Assembly (NCBI RefSeq): GCF_009389715.1
Contig: NC_052400.1
Span: forward strand, 2,294,001 to 2,358,000
DNA from: Phoenix dactylifera
Lineage: Eukaryota; Streptophyta; Magnoliopsida; Arecales; Arecaceae
Reading direction: 5' to 3'
DNA: 64,000 bases
The notes under the pieces: model-generated
The model's input: only the letters and a program-made list of their open reading frames with translations
Database searches by the model: none
Told to the model about the DNA's origin: nothing
Shown: in pieces, positions 46,401-58,696 of the stretch
Position numbering within the stretch: the stretch's first letter is position 1
How the letters are laid out: each line of letters opens with the position of its first letter
Translations under genes and position numbers: made by a program

Positions 46401-46980
46401 TTTAGCCCATTATTTGGTCACCAATAGTGGATACCCAACCTCTATGATTGGAGATCCTATGAAGAAAGTTTTATGTGGTAAAAACAAAACTGATTGAGTA
46501 ATCATGTCGAAGCATAGTTTTCGAAGTATATCTCCTCCCATCCCTATGATGATTGCTCTTATCAGTGATAACAATATATATTGAAAAGGTTGAGTTATAC
46601 TCTTAATAAGTCCAAGATAAAAAATCTATAAAAAATTTGGTCACAAATACCCATGGAGGGCTTACCTATGTAAGAATTGTTGTATAGTCCGTGAATAGGA
46701 GTTCGGGCTAACCTTAATAAAATTCTTATAAAAATTCAAGATACGAAATGCAAGGCCTTTAAATGGCGCTAATCGCAAAAAGATCCAATTGATTTGTACT
46801 GTGTATGTAATAAGTAGAAGTCTGAGTCAAAGGACCTAGTTCAAGGTCTCATCCACCATGGTTCCTTCATATAGATACTATCAAGACTAAGTGATGTTCA
46901 AGTCCACGAAACATTTCACCCATTCCACAATATAAGTTGCCTAGATTTTCTCTTTATAAATTTCTAAATTTAAATCTTTT
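46401..46980. other. Untranslated tail of the copia remnant
   Basis: Between the last RNase H-like residues and the polypurine tract. Non-coding; consistent with the 3' part of the same decayed element. Confidence 0.4.
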
Positions 46981-47208
46981 AAGAGGAGATTGTTGGAGTT
47001 TTAACTTAAAAAAAGATTTAATTTTAAAAAATAAATATACTGGCTTTATTCTCTAAATTTTATATGGTTTAAAAATTTTAAAATTTTAATCCTTTTCTTC
47101 ATATGCTTTTTCATAAGAGTTGTAACTCTTCTGAAAAGATTGTTAGTTCTGATTTATGTAGGTATGCAATGTTTCTGAAATATCGCATCTTCGAAAATGC
47201 CGCACCGG
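46981..47208 (+). mobile_element. Probable 3' LTR remnant of the copia element, with polypurine tract
   Basis: AAGAGGAGAT (46981-46990) resembles a polypurine tract and is followed by TGTTGGAGTTTTAACTT, a typical copia LTR start at 46991. AGAGTTGTAACTCTTCTG near 47116 is a short palindrome common in such LTRs. The end is uncertain: the next sequence belongs to segmental duplication copy B. No 5' LTR was found. Confidence 0.5.
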
Positions 47209-47516
47209 TTTTCACGCTTCCTTCTTCTTCAACAATACTTTTTAGTTTAGCACTATTCAAAGAATCATATATTTTTTTAAGAGAGTTTGTGGGAACAAGA
47301 AATTAAGTACTTAAAAAATTGAAGGCCTTCATGAATTTGCGAAAGAAAGTCGAGAATCATGCTTTTTAGCTCTCTCTCCTCATCTGTTTACAAATACTAC
47401 TCGATCTTATAGGACAACAATTATTTAACAAGAATCTAAATCAAATGAACATTGATACGTCATCCAGAATTTTGTTAAAAAGAATCAATATGTAACCCTT
47501 TTCCATACCCCCAGCT

Positions 47517-49025
47517 TTACGCTTCTGCTGCATTGAACTCACCATGACTTATTACAGACACCTTCACTCCAACCTCACCCTTCTCATCCCCAGAAACAAA
47601 ATCAAAGTTGTACAACACTGGAATCAGGGCTACCGAGCTTAAGAAAACTAGCTCTGGCCCAAATACCCAAAGAACTAAGGGAAGGGCGGAGAAGAAGAGC
47701 CTATTCCCCAGGGTGCTCAGAAAGAGCCCTTTCTCTAGAAGCTCGGCCACATACTCTGGGCTCACCGAGCATGCCTCGACGGCCAAGGTGTTTATGAGCA
47801 AGTTAACTTGGCTTATGAACATGATGGAAAGACACTGGCACAACAAGGAAGAGAGCAAGGCCAGGATCACGATAGCACACTTGGAGGCCACCTCGAGATC
47901 ACTGTGGCGCCGCTTTTGCGACTTGTAGATGTTACTGGTGAAGGCCAGCAGACTGCAACAGAGGAATATGGAAGTAGTAGCCATTAGCGTCGAGGCCATG
48001 TTGTGGTTTCGAAGTGTTTGCACAGCTAAAACATTCTTTTTGTCATTGTCCTGCAGGAATGCGAAAGCAGCAGCAACGGAATCAGAATCAGAGTCAAATT
48101 TAAATACTAAAACGAGAGTAGGGATTATGTTTTGGGGGGGAGGTTGGGCATTCCTATTGGCAGATGGTCGCTCGTTTCCATTTTTATTATGGAGTCCAAC
48201 TCATTTTGATCAAGGATGTTCTAAATTAAATTTGAAAATAATAAAATTTTGACTTTAACCTTCTATTTAGTACAAAGAGTAGATTAGGAAGAGGACAATC
48301 CATCCCCATGTGCATGTGGTGAAATATGGAATATAGAAGAAAAGAAAGAGATGATAGATGATATTATATAATATTTTTACCAACTATTCTTCGATAAAAA
48401 AAATATTGTTATTATCAATTTATAATTCTTATTTAATGAATAAAACCCATCCTTCACATGCTTCGTCCATCCTTTTTTGTATCCTCTCAATTTGGGAGGA
48501 CACAAATTGGTGGAACACGGGCAATCTCTTCTTTCCATCCATCCTTTCTAGAATTTTTTGAACCAAACAATAAATGGGATCATTCATCTTTCCAATACCA
48601 TCCATCCTTCCTCTCATGAACCCAACCGAACATAGGATAAGAGTCCAAGCCCAAGCCCAAGCTAGGTTTCTACAGACAGGCTCCTCGATCCACTAGGGCA
48701 AACCCGCCCAGCCCATTACATCCCCTAGAGCGTTTTTTTTTTTCATTATTTTCTTCCGGGAGGCATTTGTTTTGCCAGACGTGCGCACGTGGGCTCGCCA
48801 TCCAAATCTGATGTGGGCAAAATTGAATCCCAAATCCCAAAAGCAGCTCAAAATTACCTTCGTCATCGCGATAACCCAAACTCTTGGGCCACCGGCGTTG
48901 ACTCCGATGTTGGTCCGCCTCGGCCGAGTCCTGACCGCATGCCAGAGCCAGAAGTGGTAAAGAAGAGAGGAAAGGAGGCCCAAGGCCACGAGAATGAAAT
49001 CCAAGTACAGCCTGCTCCCTTCCAT
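47517..49025 (-). CDS. DUF599 family membrane protein (DUF599-3)
   Basis: Exon 1 is 49025-48858 (56 codons) and exon 2 is 48050-47517, with an 807-bp GT-AG intron; 233 residues. It starts MEGSRLYLDFILVALGLLSS; exon 2 opens DNDKKNVLAVQTLRNHNMAS and ends with VISHGEFNAAEA before the stop. The sequence is close to DUF599-2 throughout, with scattered substitutions (for example CSLLAFTSNIYKSQ against CGLLAFTSNMYKSQ), and frame and splice sites are conserved. Both copies therefore appear to be under constraint or recently duplicated. Family function is unknown; four membrane segments are expected. Confidence 0.86.
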
Positions 49026-49520
49026 ACCACCCTTTCTCCTCTCTTACGCCTTTCTTCTCCACAACTTAATTAGCGAACGAGGCTCTCAAGTTGGGGCTCG
49101 AATTGGAGCCAATTTATTGGCGTCCAAGCTGGTGTCTACGTCCAGATAAAGCTCGGTGTGCCAAGCCTTGCGACGGTGACAGGAACCTGGTCGAAGCGAA
49201 CGAACGGTGGCGTTAGACGTACGCATTCGGATGTTAGATAATGGACAGGTGAGGATCGTTGTGATTATCGTAGGGGGTCGCAAGAATTCACCCCCCACCC
49301 CTTCTAAAAAAACAATACCTAATAGAATAAACTAGATTAGTGCTTTTGACTGGACCGTGACATTTGGTTCGAGTCTCTTTTGACCTTTTATGGATATGAA
49401 CCGATCCAGTAATATAATCGAATTGTACTTCGCTTCATAGAGATAGGTGCTTGTGGCTTCATCTCGAACCCAAACAACCTTCTTATCGAGTGCTCTCTGT
49501 GTCGTTCCTTCGCACTGAAG

Positions 49521-50907
49521 CAGTCGGCCGGGATTGTTTAAGCAATAAAACAACCGACTAATCATTTCCAGAGCAAACTAAGCTGCCCAGGGAAAGTTAT
49601 CGGGTCTCCTTTCCAAAGCATAAAAATACGAATAGGGGGCTCATATCGGTTGTCGATCGGATATTAGGTTTCAACTGGCACGTGGGAATGATCAGAATAT
49701 TCTCCGTGATTGATGGCATCTGCACCTTCTATTCCTTTTTTCTTGCAGGAAACCATGCTCCTCTTTTATTTGTTATTTTTTATTTTTTTTGGTAGAGTGG
49801 GAGGTAATCGTCAATAAAGCTAGGAACCTAGCAGAGAAACATAAACATGATTGACTACCAAGAAAAGCACTATCAGACGTAATCAGCATAGCCAGGTAAG
49901 ATGGAACAGGTGTCATCTCCCTAAAGAGCAAAAATTTATTAGATGGACTATAAGTTATGTGCGCAAGAATTATTTTATTCTTGATTTATGATAGGTCCGA
50001 TTTATCTAATAATTTTTTCTAAAGAATTAACACCGCCTTCCAGTCGGCAAAAAAAAAAAAAAAAAAAAAAAAAAGAAAGAAAAAAAAAAAAGAGAGGAAG
50101 GGGGCCTGTCAACACCATCCAACCGCCCATATCCATTTCTATTAATTTTGGAAGAGTTGACGTCCCCTCTATAATTGAGACGACAATACCACCGACCCCA
50201 CATGTTTCGAAGCAATGACTTCTATAGGTAGTATTAAGAGTAACATGGTAGCTATGCTGGCCCATGGCATTCATCCTCTCGTCCTCCCGTATCATAATGG
50301 GCCGTAGAGCTTAATTAATGCACTACATTTTAGTAGCTAAGTCAATGTAAACTAAATTTTTCAACAGCAATCTCAATCACGAGCAGGGGCAGCCTAATCT
50401 TTAGACGACTTAAACGATCGTCTAAGGCTCCGGTCTAAAGAAGGCCCACCACAGAAAAGGCCTCAAATACAAAATGAAAAGAAAAAAGGCTTTATGTGAG
50501 TTTGCCTTAGGCCGGCTCACCGTAGAAAAAACATCAAAGACAAAACCGCGGAAATATATATATATATCCGTAAAATCAATATCAGGATAATGCTGTCAAC
50601 CATAAAATTGTGATATTTCGAGAGCAGAACAGCCTTTCAAAATGTCTTTCTGGGTTTTAGCCAAACTTGAATTCGCTTGAGCTAATAGTTATTTAATTTG
50701 CAGGCAAATTTGACTCGAGGAAGGCTGCAAACATGCTGATCAGTGATACATCATGGCGTTTTAGTAGAAAACGTATGGTATTTTATCCCATATATCGACT
50801 CTTTTATGCTCTTTGATTTTAGGATGATTGGCTATAACTTTATTAAAAGGTGGGATTCCCTTTTTTGGTTTTTGAGGTACGAAGGGGGACTGTTCTTTGT
50901 TGGCCAT
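49521..50907. other. Insertion within duplication copy B, unidentified
   Basis: Present only in copy B. It holds a near-pure A tract (50049-50092) and a small TATATA tract near 50557. No coding domain recognised. It could be a retroelement with an A-rich tail or host DNA lost from copy A. Confidence 0.35.
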
Positions 50908-51236
50908 GAGAGGGCCTGTTCAGTTGAACTTAGTAAATGAAAAGAAAAAGGGAGAAAAAACGTTGAGTGCTGCTCAGCTTCTCCACGGGCTAGCCAAAGG
51001 TGGCAGATACGTAGTTGGTCGAAATTGGTTATGGGCTCTCTCAAACTAGACTTTTCTGTAAATTTGAAGCTTGTGGCCATTCTGCATTCTAGTGCTTTTT
51101 TAAAAAGACTCATTCAGATATGGAAAGAGATACAGTGGCTTAGTCTTCTGAGATCAACAAAACAGAGCTATTCACGTTCAAAAAAGAATGGTACAAAAAG
51201 CTGCTGCTTCGTTCACAGGACTCAAATGGGTTCGGA

Positions 51237-51248
51237 GGCCCGTCTTTT
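51237..51248. repeat. LINE target-site duplication, left copy
   Basis: AGGCCCGTCTTT, immediately before the T-run that is the LINE's poly(A) tail on the minus strand. It is repeated exactly at 54433-54444. Confidence 0.7.
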
Positions 51249-54200
51249 TTTCTTTTTTTTTTGCTTAGGCAGGTTATTCATACAGTGCGTGTATGAATAC
51301 ACCCAATAAAATCAAAATATACTAGCTCGTAGAGTGCTAGTGGCAGCTCCCCCTCCCCTGACCAAAGAGTGTACCCTAAGTGGTAAGCCATATAAGTAAC
51401 CACCAAGTCGGCCACCCCATTAGCTTTTCTGAATACATGCTTAGCTTGGAAGGCCACCTCATCCCTCATCATCATCCCTATGCCCTGTATCAGGGGGTGG
51501 TCCGTGCTCTCACCCCTCGCCCCCCTCTCCGAATCCACTCGATAACTGTGGCCAAGTCGCCCTCCAGAATGATCGAACTAGCCTGCAGCACCACCCGCGC
51601 ATGTCAAGACCAGCCCAAGCAGCTCGCAACTCAGCCTCCAAAACCGACGTGTCAAATAACTGGCAGCCACCTGCTGCTACCATCCTGGAGTGCGGACTCC
51701 GTATAACAAAGCCTGCACCGCCCCGCGTACCTCCATCCAGTACCGATCCATCGAAGTTGACCTTGAGGAAGCTTGGGGGTGGGGGCTCCCAGGTAAAAAA
51801 CATCGTCTGAGGAGCTGCCGGAGCAGAGAGGGAACCCCATGTGTCCCGAGTTGTCAAATGTCTATCTGAAGAGGGGGTGGGCCTGATCTCCATAGCTTGT
51901 GCACGAGCGAACTCCGCAACAAACCTCGGTGACACCCTGCGCTCGCCGAAAGTATGAGCGTTCCTTGCCAACCAAATCTGATATGCTGTGCAAATCGCTC
52001 TGATGGCCTCCTGACATGTCCGCGAATTAGCCAACTACTGTCGTATCATCTGTAGAAACTATAGCCTCTCACTTCGGACCTCCTGCGGGATCTCTGTCCA
52101 CTGCCATATCGACCTCGCCTATGTACACTGGAAAAGCACATGGTCTACCGACTCCTCAGCACCACATGTCCTGCACTCTGCGGGGATCCCCCAGCCATAC
52201 CTACTCAGCATTGCTCTCATTGGAAGGTAGTCCCACATCACCTTCCATAAGAAGAGTGCTGCCCTCGAGTGAAGCCCAGATCTCCAGATCCAAGTACAAT
52301 CCGGCCCCGACTCATGCTCCAACTGGATAACACGGGAGAGGTCTCCCAATCTAACACTGGCCCGACCGAGGTACCCCAAACGCTGACATCTGACCCCGCA
52401 CATGCTAATACCGGAAGGGACTGGATCCTCTCAGCTAGGTGTACCCCGAACAACTGTTGTAGCCTAGCCTCATCCCACTCCGCCCCTCCTGATGTTAAGA
52501 GGTCGCACACCCGTAGCCCCTCCACTGCCTCAGTATCAACCATGGTCAGCTAGCACCTCAGGAGAAGGGTAGCCACCCACAGATCACCAGTCACATTGAT
52601 GCTTCGTCCATCGCCTATCAGCCACTTGGTGTTTGCCGACGCAATCGGCAAGTACCTTCCAATCTCGTGCCACGTGAAAGAGACTCGACGACCACTCTGT
52701 GCCACCTCTGAGCCCTCTCGTCCATATCTGACTGCCATCATCTGACTCCAAAGCCCGTATGGCTCTAACATGAACCAAACTGCATGCCGAGCAATGAAAG
52801 CCTCACGCCTCTCCAGGAGGGACTGCACCTCTAGACCACCCTCACTAGTGGGAAGGCAGACCTGCTCCCGGCCACCAGATGCACCCCATGGCGTCTACCG
52901 TGTGACCCCCACAAGAAGCTCCGAAGAAGTTGCTCGATCCTCAACAGAGTCGTCTTCGGTACCACAGTGTTGGCCATGAGATATACCGGCATGGACCCCA
53001 ACACTGATCTAACCAGTGTCAATCTCCCCATCATGGATAGGGATGACGCCCTCCATCCTTCCAACCTGCTCTGGACCTGCTGTACCAGACCCGAACACTC
53101 TGCCACCCGTAGTCTCTGGCCAGTGATAGGGACTCCCAGGTAGGTTATTGTTCCTTCCTGCTCCGGTATCTGCAGTATCCTTCGGATCTCCTGTCTGACT
53201 CTGGTCTCCGTGCTAGGGCTAAAATGAATGGCTGACTTTCGGAAGTTTACTCTCTGGCCGGATGCCGCGCAGTAGCCCGCCAACACCCTGCGGAGGACCC
53301 GTGCCTCAGAAACCCCAATTCTGGTCAGGAGAAGACAATCGTCAGTGAAGAATAAGTGAGAAATAGGTTCAGCCTCCGGTGTTGGAACATAGGCCTCCAT
53401 CTTCCGGCTGGCGCACACTCTCTGCAAAGCACAGGACAAAATGTCAGCACATATAATAAATAATTATGGAGATAAGGAACATCTCTGACGCAGCCCCATC
53501 GTGGACTCGAAGAAAGATGACGGTGTGTTATTGACCAATATAGAGAACTTTGGCCCCCGGACACACCCCATGATCCATCCAATCCACCGCCTGTGGAAAA
53601 CTCTACATGATCTTGTCGTAAGTCCTCTCCATATCCAGCTTGACTGCCATTAAGTTTCGCCACTTCAGTGCTTGCTGAAGATCCCACATCATCTCCTGGA
53701 CTAACATAACGTTGTAGGAAATGTTTCTACCGGCTACAAAAGCCTCCTGCTCTTGAATGATGATACCAGACAATAGGGGCTTCATCCTACCCACCATTAT
53801 TATGGCTACAACCTTGTACAAGGTTGTGCGCAAACTAATGGGCCTGAAGTGATAAAGCTCCGCCACCTCCTTCAGTATGAGCATGATGAAAGTGACCTTC
53901 CAATTCTTAGGCATCGCTGCCCGGATAAAGAAGCATTGAATGGCCTCCACCACAGCTCTCCGAATGATACCCCAATACTGCCGAAAAAAGAAGGGGGGGG
54001 ACCGTCAGGTCCCGGGGCCTTATCCACTTCCAGAGCCCAGACTACCTCCTATAGCTCCCGTGCCAATACCGGCCGGATCAAGGTTGCATTCTTATCGTCA
54101 TCAATACCTATATCCACCCTCGGAAGGTGGTCTCCATCACTAGCGTCCTCATCCTCCGTCCATCTGGCGCGAAAAAAGTCAAGTAAGACTTGTCTGATGG

Positions 54201-54432
54201 CAAGCTCACCTTCCACCCGATGGCCAGACCCATCTCGTAAAGAGTAGATCACACTCCGCTATCTCCGAATAACCGTCGTCCAATGAAAGAATCTAGTATT
54301 ACGATCATCCTCACTTACCCACTGAACACAAGATTTTTGTTGCCGTTAGATCTTATGCTGCCGTAGCAGTGAGTGGTGAGTCGCTAGAAGCCCCGAAGGT
54401 CGACCATATCATCCACCGGGAGCACGCCTCCT
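51249..54432 (-). mobile_element. 5'-truncated LINE (L1-like) with RT, zinc finger and RNase H remains
   Basis: Read on the minus strand, 54432 to 51249. It begins in the linker before RT (EDDRNTRFFHWTT region near 54290, then SLRDGSGHRVEGE). Then come RT segments (FRPISLRTTLYKVVA and LDMERTYDKI near 53850-53610; SHLFFTDDCLLLTRI near 53370; ITYLGVPITGQRL near 53130), the zinc-binding reverse transcriptase segment (CRTCGAEESVDHVLFQC near 52130-52180), and RNase H (VNFDGSVLDGG and GAGFVIRSPHS near 51700-51760). Stops and frameshifts separate these. The endonuclease is missing. An A-rich tail (51244-51262) and 12-bp target duplications bound it. Non-functional. Confidence 0.85.
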
Positions 54433-54444
54433 AGGCCCGTCTTT
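54433..54444. repeat. LINE target-site duplication, right copy
   Basis: AGGCCCGTCTTT, identical to 51237-51248; it marks the truncated 5' end of the LINE. Confidence 0.7.
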
Positions 54445-55187
54445 GAGATGGTGCTGGCCTGTCACGCGGAGACCCTCCAAGTCTACTCGGTACTGCGTTC
54501 TAGAAATTTTGGCCTGATGCTTTAGGAATTGCTGCAGAATCTCTTGATCTTTTTCACATCTGCCCCTCCTCTTGGTTTCTGAGCTCAATTTCATAAACCA
54601 ACCCGAGAGCAGAATATGCTTTGGAATCAAATGTGTAAGCCAGAAGAGCATTTACCAAGGCATGAAATTTAGCTGACACTAATTGGATTACACGTGGATT
54701 AAATAAAATATCGACCCACTAAACCTACTTCTCAGATAATAAACCCTAACGTGGCAATAATCTAGGCAGCCATGATTGAACTGCTGTAATTTGAAATTCC
54801 AAAAGATTCTTTGTGTATATCACTTGCTGCTAATTGGAACTGCAACCAGTCCAGGATTGTCGCTCTCTTTTTCCCTGTAATGCAAATAGTATTATAAAAT
54901 TCAAGTACTTCCAAATTTTAACACGAGATACAGATAGGAATCTCCCTTTTATTTCTCATTAAAGAAATTGATAATTGACTCTAGCCTTAATCATTCTGGT
55001 TCGGGTTGTGTCTTTTGCACGAAAGAACGATTCATCCTCTTTCGCATCATCGACTGTTAGATTGTACCATGCATAGATATCAAAATACTCCAAATCCTTT
55101 CATTTATCCGTCTGATCTCTGGATTAGTGCGACGATCGGTGAATTCTTCTTTCACCCTCGTACCTGCCTTCCACCCATGCCATTGCC

Positions 55188-55195
55188 TATATAAA
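55188..55195 (+). promoter_or_regulatory. TATA box of the HKT gene
   Basis: CCTATATAAACCC, 63-70 bp before the ATG at 55258. It predicts a short leader of about 35-40 nt. Confidence 0.6.
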
Positions 55196-55257
55196 CCCAG
55201 TCCTCCTTCCCCTAGCCCCGTCAAGCTTCATCTCCCTGAAGTTTTTCCCAGATATAT

Positions 55258-58066
55258 ATGGAGATGGCCATCTTTTTGGGGCAATTAAAGAACTATGCTC
55301 ATGCCTTCATAACCAATAGAATTCATAGTTTCGCACGTGCGAGCAGATGCATCCGGGAGCTCGTCATGTTCTTGTATCGCTTCTTCTCCTTTCGTGTAAG
55401 CCCATTCTGGATCCAGCTATGTTATTTTGTTTCTCTTGCCTTGTTGGGTTCTCTAGCTATGATGGTGCTTAAGCCGGATAACCCCGCCTTCGGTCCTAGG
55501 TACGTTGATATGCTGTTCATGTCCGTATCCGCACTCACGGTTTCAGGTCTGGGGACTGTTGAAATGGAGAACTTCTCGAGTTCTCAAATTGTTGTCCTCG
55601 CTCTTTTGATGTTCTTGGGTGGGGATGTTTTAGTTTGCTTGCTAGGCCTTCTATTTAGAAGATCTCGGCATGATAACAGACCAGAGATTACCAGCAGTAG
55701 AAGAGTTGATTCCATTGGTATCGAACTTGACTCTATGAAACCCTCAAACACCTTAGATAACATCGAATTGGGCCGAGATGTTTCAGGGACTCCCATAGAT
55801 GATGGTAAGGATTTGATGTCAAGTTGCATACGATATTTAGGATCCGCGGTGTTGTGTTTTGTTATTGTATTTCATGTAGTGGGTTGTTTAGCGATCTTTT
55901 TGTACATAATTCTTGTTTCAAGCGCCAGAGATGTGTTGAAGAGGAAGGGTATCAACAACTTCCTGTTCTCCATATTCACCACTATTTCTTCATTTGCGAA
56001 TGGAGGCTTGATATCGACGAATGAGAACATGTTAATCTTCAATAACAACCCGGGTCTCTACCTGATAATTATTCCTCAAATTCTTGGGGGCAATTTGCTG
56101 TTCCCTCTGTGCCTTAGACTGGTGATATGGGCTCTGAGGAGGTTGACCAAAGCTGTGGAGTTCGAGTACATGTTGAAGAATCCATCGGAAATACAGTTCG
56201 GTCATCTGCGCCCAGACTTGCAGACTCTCTTCTTGTCCCTCACTTGCATTGGATTTATAGCAGCTATGGTTGCATTGTTTTGCTCCATGGACTGGACTTC
56301 AGCAGTGTTTCAAGGGCTCAATTCCTATGAGAAGCTTGTCAGTGCGTTATTCATGGCAGTGAACTCTCGGCATTCCGGGGAGAACTCCATCGACATCTCC
56401 CTTGCCTCTCCATCAGTTATTGTGCTGTTCATTCTTATGATGTCAGTTCTATCTCCTCCCCCCAGTACTGCACCTAGTCTTCACTCCTTCGCTGTTCTTT
56501 TTCTTTCTAAAAGATTATCTATTTAAGAATTCTTCAAGTGGTCTGCATGAATGTGACTTGACTAACTTAGTCCAGTCTTTTCTTTCAAGCAACAACGAAA
56601 AAGAAATAAAATAATCTTGACAACAACTACCAGCACAGTTAGTTGATGCCTCAAGGACTTTAACATTCATGAAGTATTCTTTAATAGGGTATTAATTTTG
56701 TTTTGGGAAAGAAATGGCGTGGATTCTATGCACATCATGCATCCTTTTCTGTTTCTCGGGTATACGAATCCAAGATCTTTAGTTGTTTTCTTGGATATAG
56801 AACTTTGGATGAAATAGTTTCATTATTTACAATCATAAACCTTGATTTCTTTGACTCAAAGATGAGTTCCTGAAACCTATCATCTTGTTTTCAGGTACCT
56901 TCCACCTTCCGTATCCTTTGTACCCATTCATGAGAATGAATCGAGCTCTGAAGGAGATAGAAGGGAAAACGAGAAAAGTTGGTCGCCGGTGGACAACTTA
57001 TTGTTGTCGCAGCTCTCCAGTATTGTCATCTTCATCATCATGATCTGCATCACGGAGAGAAAAAAACTGACAGAAGATCCACTCAACTTCTCCACCTTGA
57101 ATGTAATCTTTGAAGTGACAAGGTAAAGCTCACATTCTCCCACCTCTTTGCTATGAACAACCTTTTAATTTATAATATAAGATTGTTTTTTTTTTTTTTG
57201 AGGGAAAAGAGTTGCTCTCAGTTATTTCCCTTCGAATGAATTGATGAAACCTCCCATCCTTGTCTCTCTAAAAAAATCCATTGGCCAGAGAGATTGGATA
57301 TAGCCAATCAAATTTAATACAATATAAATCAAAATTCATCGTTTTAGTACCGAACACCGTATCGGTGCCACGCTAGCACAATATTGATACAGTACGGTAC
57401 AGAATTTTTTTGACGTACCGAGTATCGGGATCCTCCCGTACTGAAAATCGGTCATATTCAGACTGGACCATGATGTAAATTGATAGTGTCGTGTAACTAT
57501 TAAATGCCTCATGCTGCTTAACTTCGTCTCTTTGCATTAAAAAGGGGGACATCCTGCTTACGTTTCATTAATTAAACTGATGAACCCAAAACTCTAAAAT
57601 CCTTCAAGATTTTGTCTTCCAAGTGATCCCTGGTAATGAGATCAGCATCTACCGTTCAGCCTTGCATTAGTTTTCAAGTTCATGATTCCGTCCGAGAGAG
57701 ATGCTAATTGATTCTCCCCAGTCGCATGCATGGTCCATTCAACTGTTTCCCAGTTCCTGATGGCCTTAAATAGAATCAGAATATCATAGAAATCATTAAA
57801 AAAAAATAAAAGCTAGTGAAAATTCTTAACCTTAACTTTATGTTCTCCATCTTTGTTGCAGTGGATATGGAAATGTCGGACTGTCGATGGGCTACAGCTG
57901 TTCGCGCTTTCTACGACTGCATCCTGATGCACATTGTCTGGACAGAGCATATAGTTTTTCAGGGGCATGGAGCGATGAAGGGAAGTTGATATTGGCCATT
58001 ATCATGCTTTATGGAAGGCTCAAGAATTTCACCATTGAAAATGGTAAAGCTTGGCAGTTACTATAA
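55258..58066 (+). CDS. HKT-family Na+/K+ transporter, HKT2-like
   Basis: Exons 55258-56441, 56895-57122 and 57862-58066 (donors GTCAGT and GTAAAG, AG acceptors) give 538 residues, normal for the family. HKT proteins are plasma-membrane cation transporters with four membrane-pore-membrane units. Pore loops: A at 91-103 ([13 protein letters not shown]), B at 242-258 ([15 protein letters not shown]), C at 367-378 ([12 protein letters not shown]), D at 471-479 (SGYGNVGLS). In loop A the class-determining position is Gly97, not Ser. In known HKTs Gly here goes with K+-permeable HKT2-type transport, while Ser marks Na+-selective HKT1. FWIQLCYF and MLYGRLKNF also fit HKT2. A second in-frame ATG (55264) could be used. 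The end of the last exon is duplicated just downstream. Confidence 0.9.
57346..57465. repeat. GTACCG/CGGTAC-rich interspersed repeat, copy 3 (HKT intron 2)
   Basis: Contains AGTACCGAACACCGTATCGG, CAGTACGGTAC, GACGTACCGAGTATCGGG and CCGTACTG. It shares the vocabulary of the copies at 5060 and 19930 and is shorter. Confidence 0.5.
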
Positions 58067-58202
58067 GTTGTGATATCTATATGCTCTTCCTAAGATTGAG
58101 AAAACCTGGAAGGCTCAAGAATTTCACCATGGAGAATGGTAAAGCTTGGAAGTTACTATAAGTTGTGATATCTATATGCTCTTCCTAGGATTTAAAAAAC
58201 CT
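58013..58202 (+). repeat. Tandem duplication of the HKT gene end (95-bp period)
   Basis: 58013-58107, covering the last 17 codons, the stop and 41 bp of 3' UTR, is repeated at 58108-58202 with a few changes (for example ACCATTGAAAATGG to ACCATGGAGAATGG). The first copy carries the stop used by the gene, so the second lies in the 3' UTR. Confidence 0.85.
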
Positions 58203-58696
58203 GAAAGAGTTGCTTCGAGAGAGAGAAAAAAAGAAGAAGACAGAACCTAATAGAGAATGCCTGAGCTGTTGCTTCTGTTGGTGGAAGCCATTTCTCAGGC
58301 GAACTCTGGCAAAGGGAAGCTCAGCTTGTAGACCAATCCTATGCGCAGAATGCATTCACAAGAAGCCATGAACGGTCATTTAACGATGCTTGACAACAGC
58401 AATGTACCGTATATTTCTTTTAGCAAAGCGGTAGCTATGTATTCCAAGTAACAGAGAACAGCTGAGCAAGAAGGGCAGAGATGGGCAAGGAGGTTTCTCT
58501 CTCCAACTAAGCTCTTAGCTGACATCGTCGGTAATTTCATCAGTGTATCTCATGGGATCCTTCAAAACAACCATATTTACGCTGTAGTTTTTGTCAATGT
58601 GAATCAATTGCAAGATTCACTAGAGAGAAATGATACCCATTACTTCCTAATATTTGCCACCATTTCATCCTTATTAGTGTCCAACTAGATTAGGTG

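Larger units (their letters stand above)
47209..51010. repeat. Segmental duplication, copy B (interrupted)
   Basis: 47209 to about 49520 matches copy A 41282-43740, including the DUF599 gene and about 500 bp upstream of it. After about 1.4 kb of unrelated DNA, the match resumes at 50908-51010 (GAGAGGGC(C/T)TGTT, TTAGTAAATGAAAA, GTGCTGCTCAGCT). The insert holds an A-rich tract at 50049-50092. Both copies have the same orientation. Confidence 0.8.
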
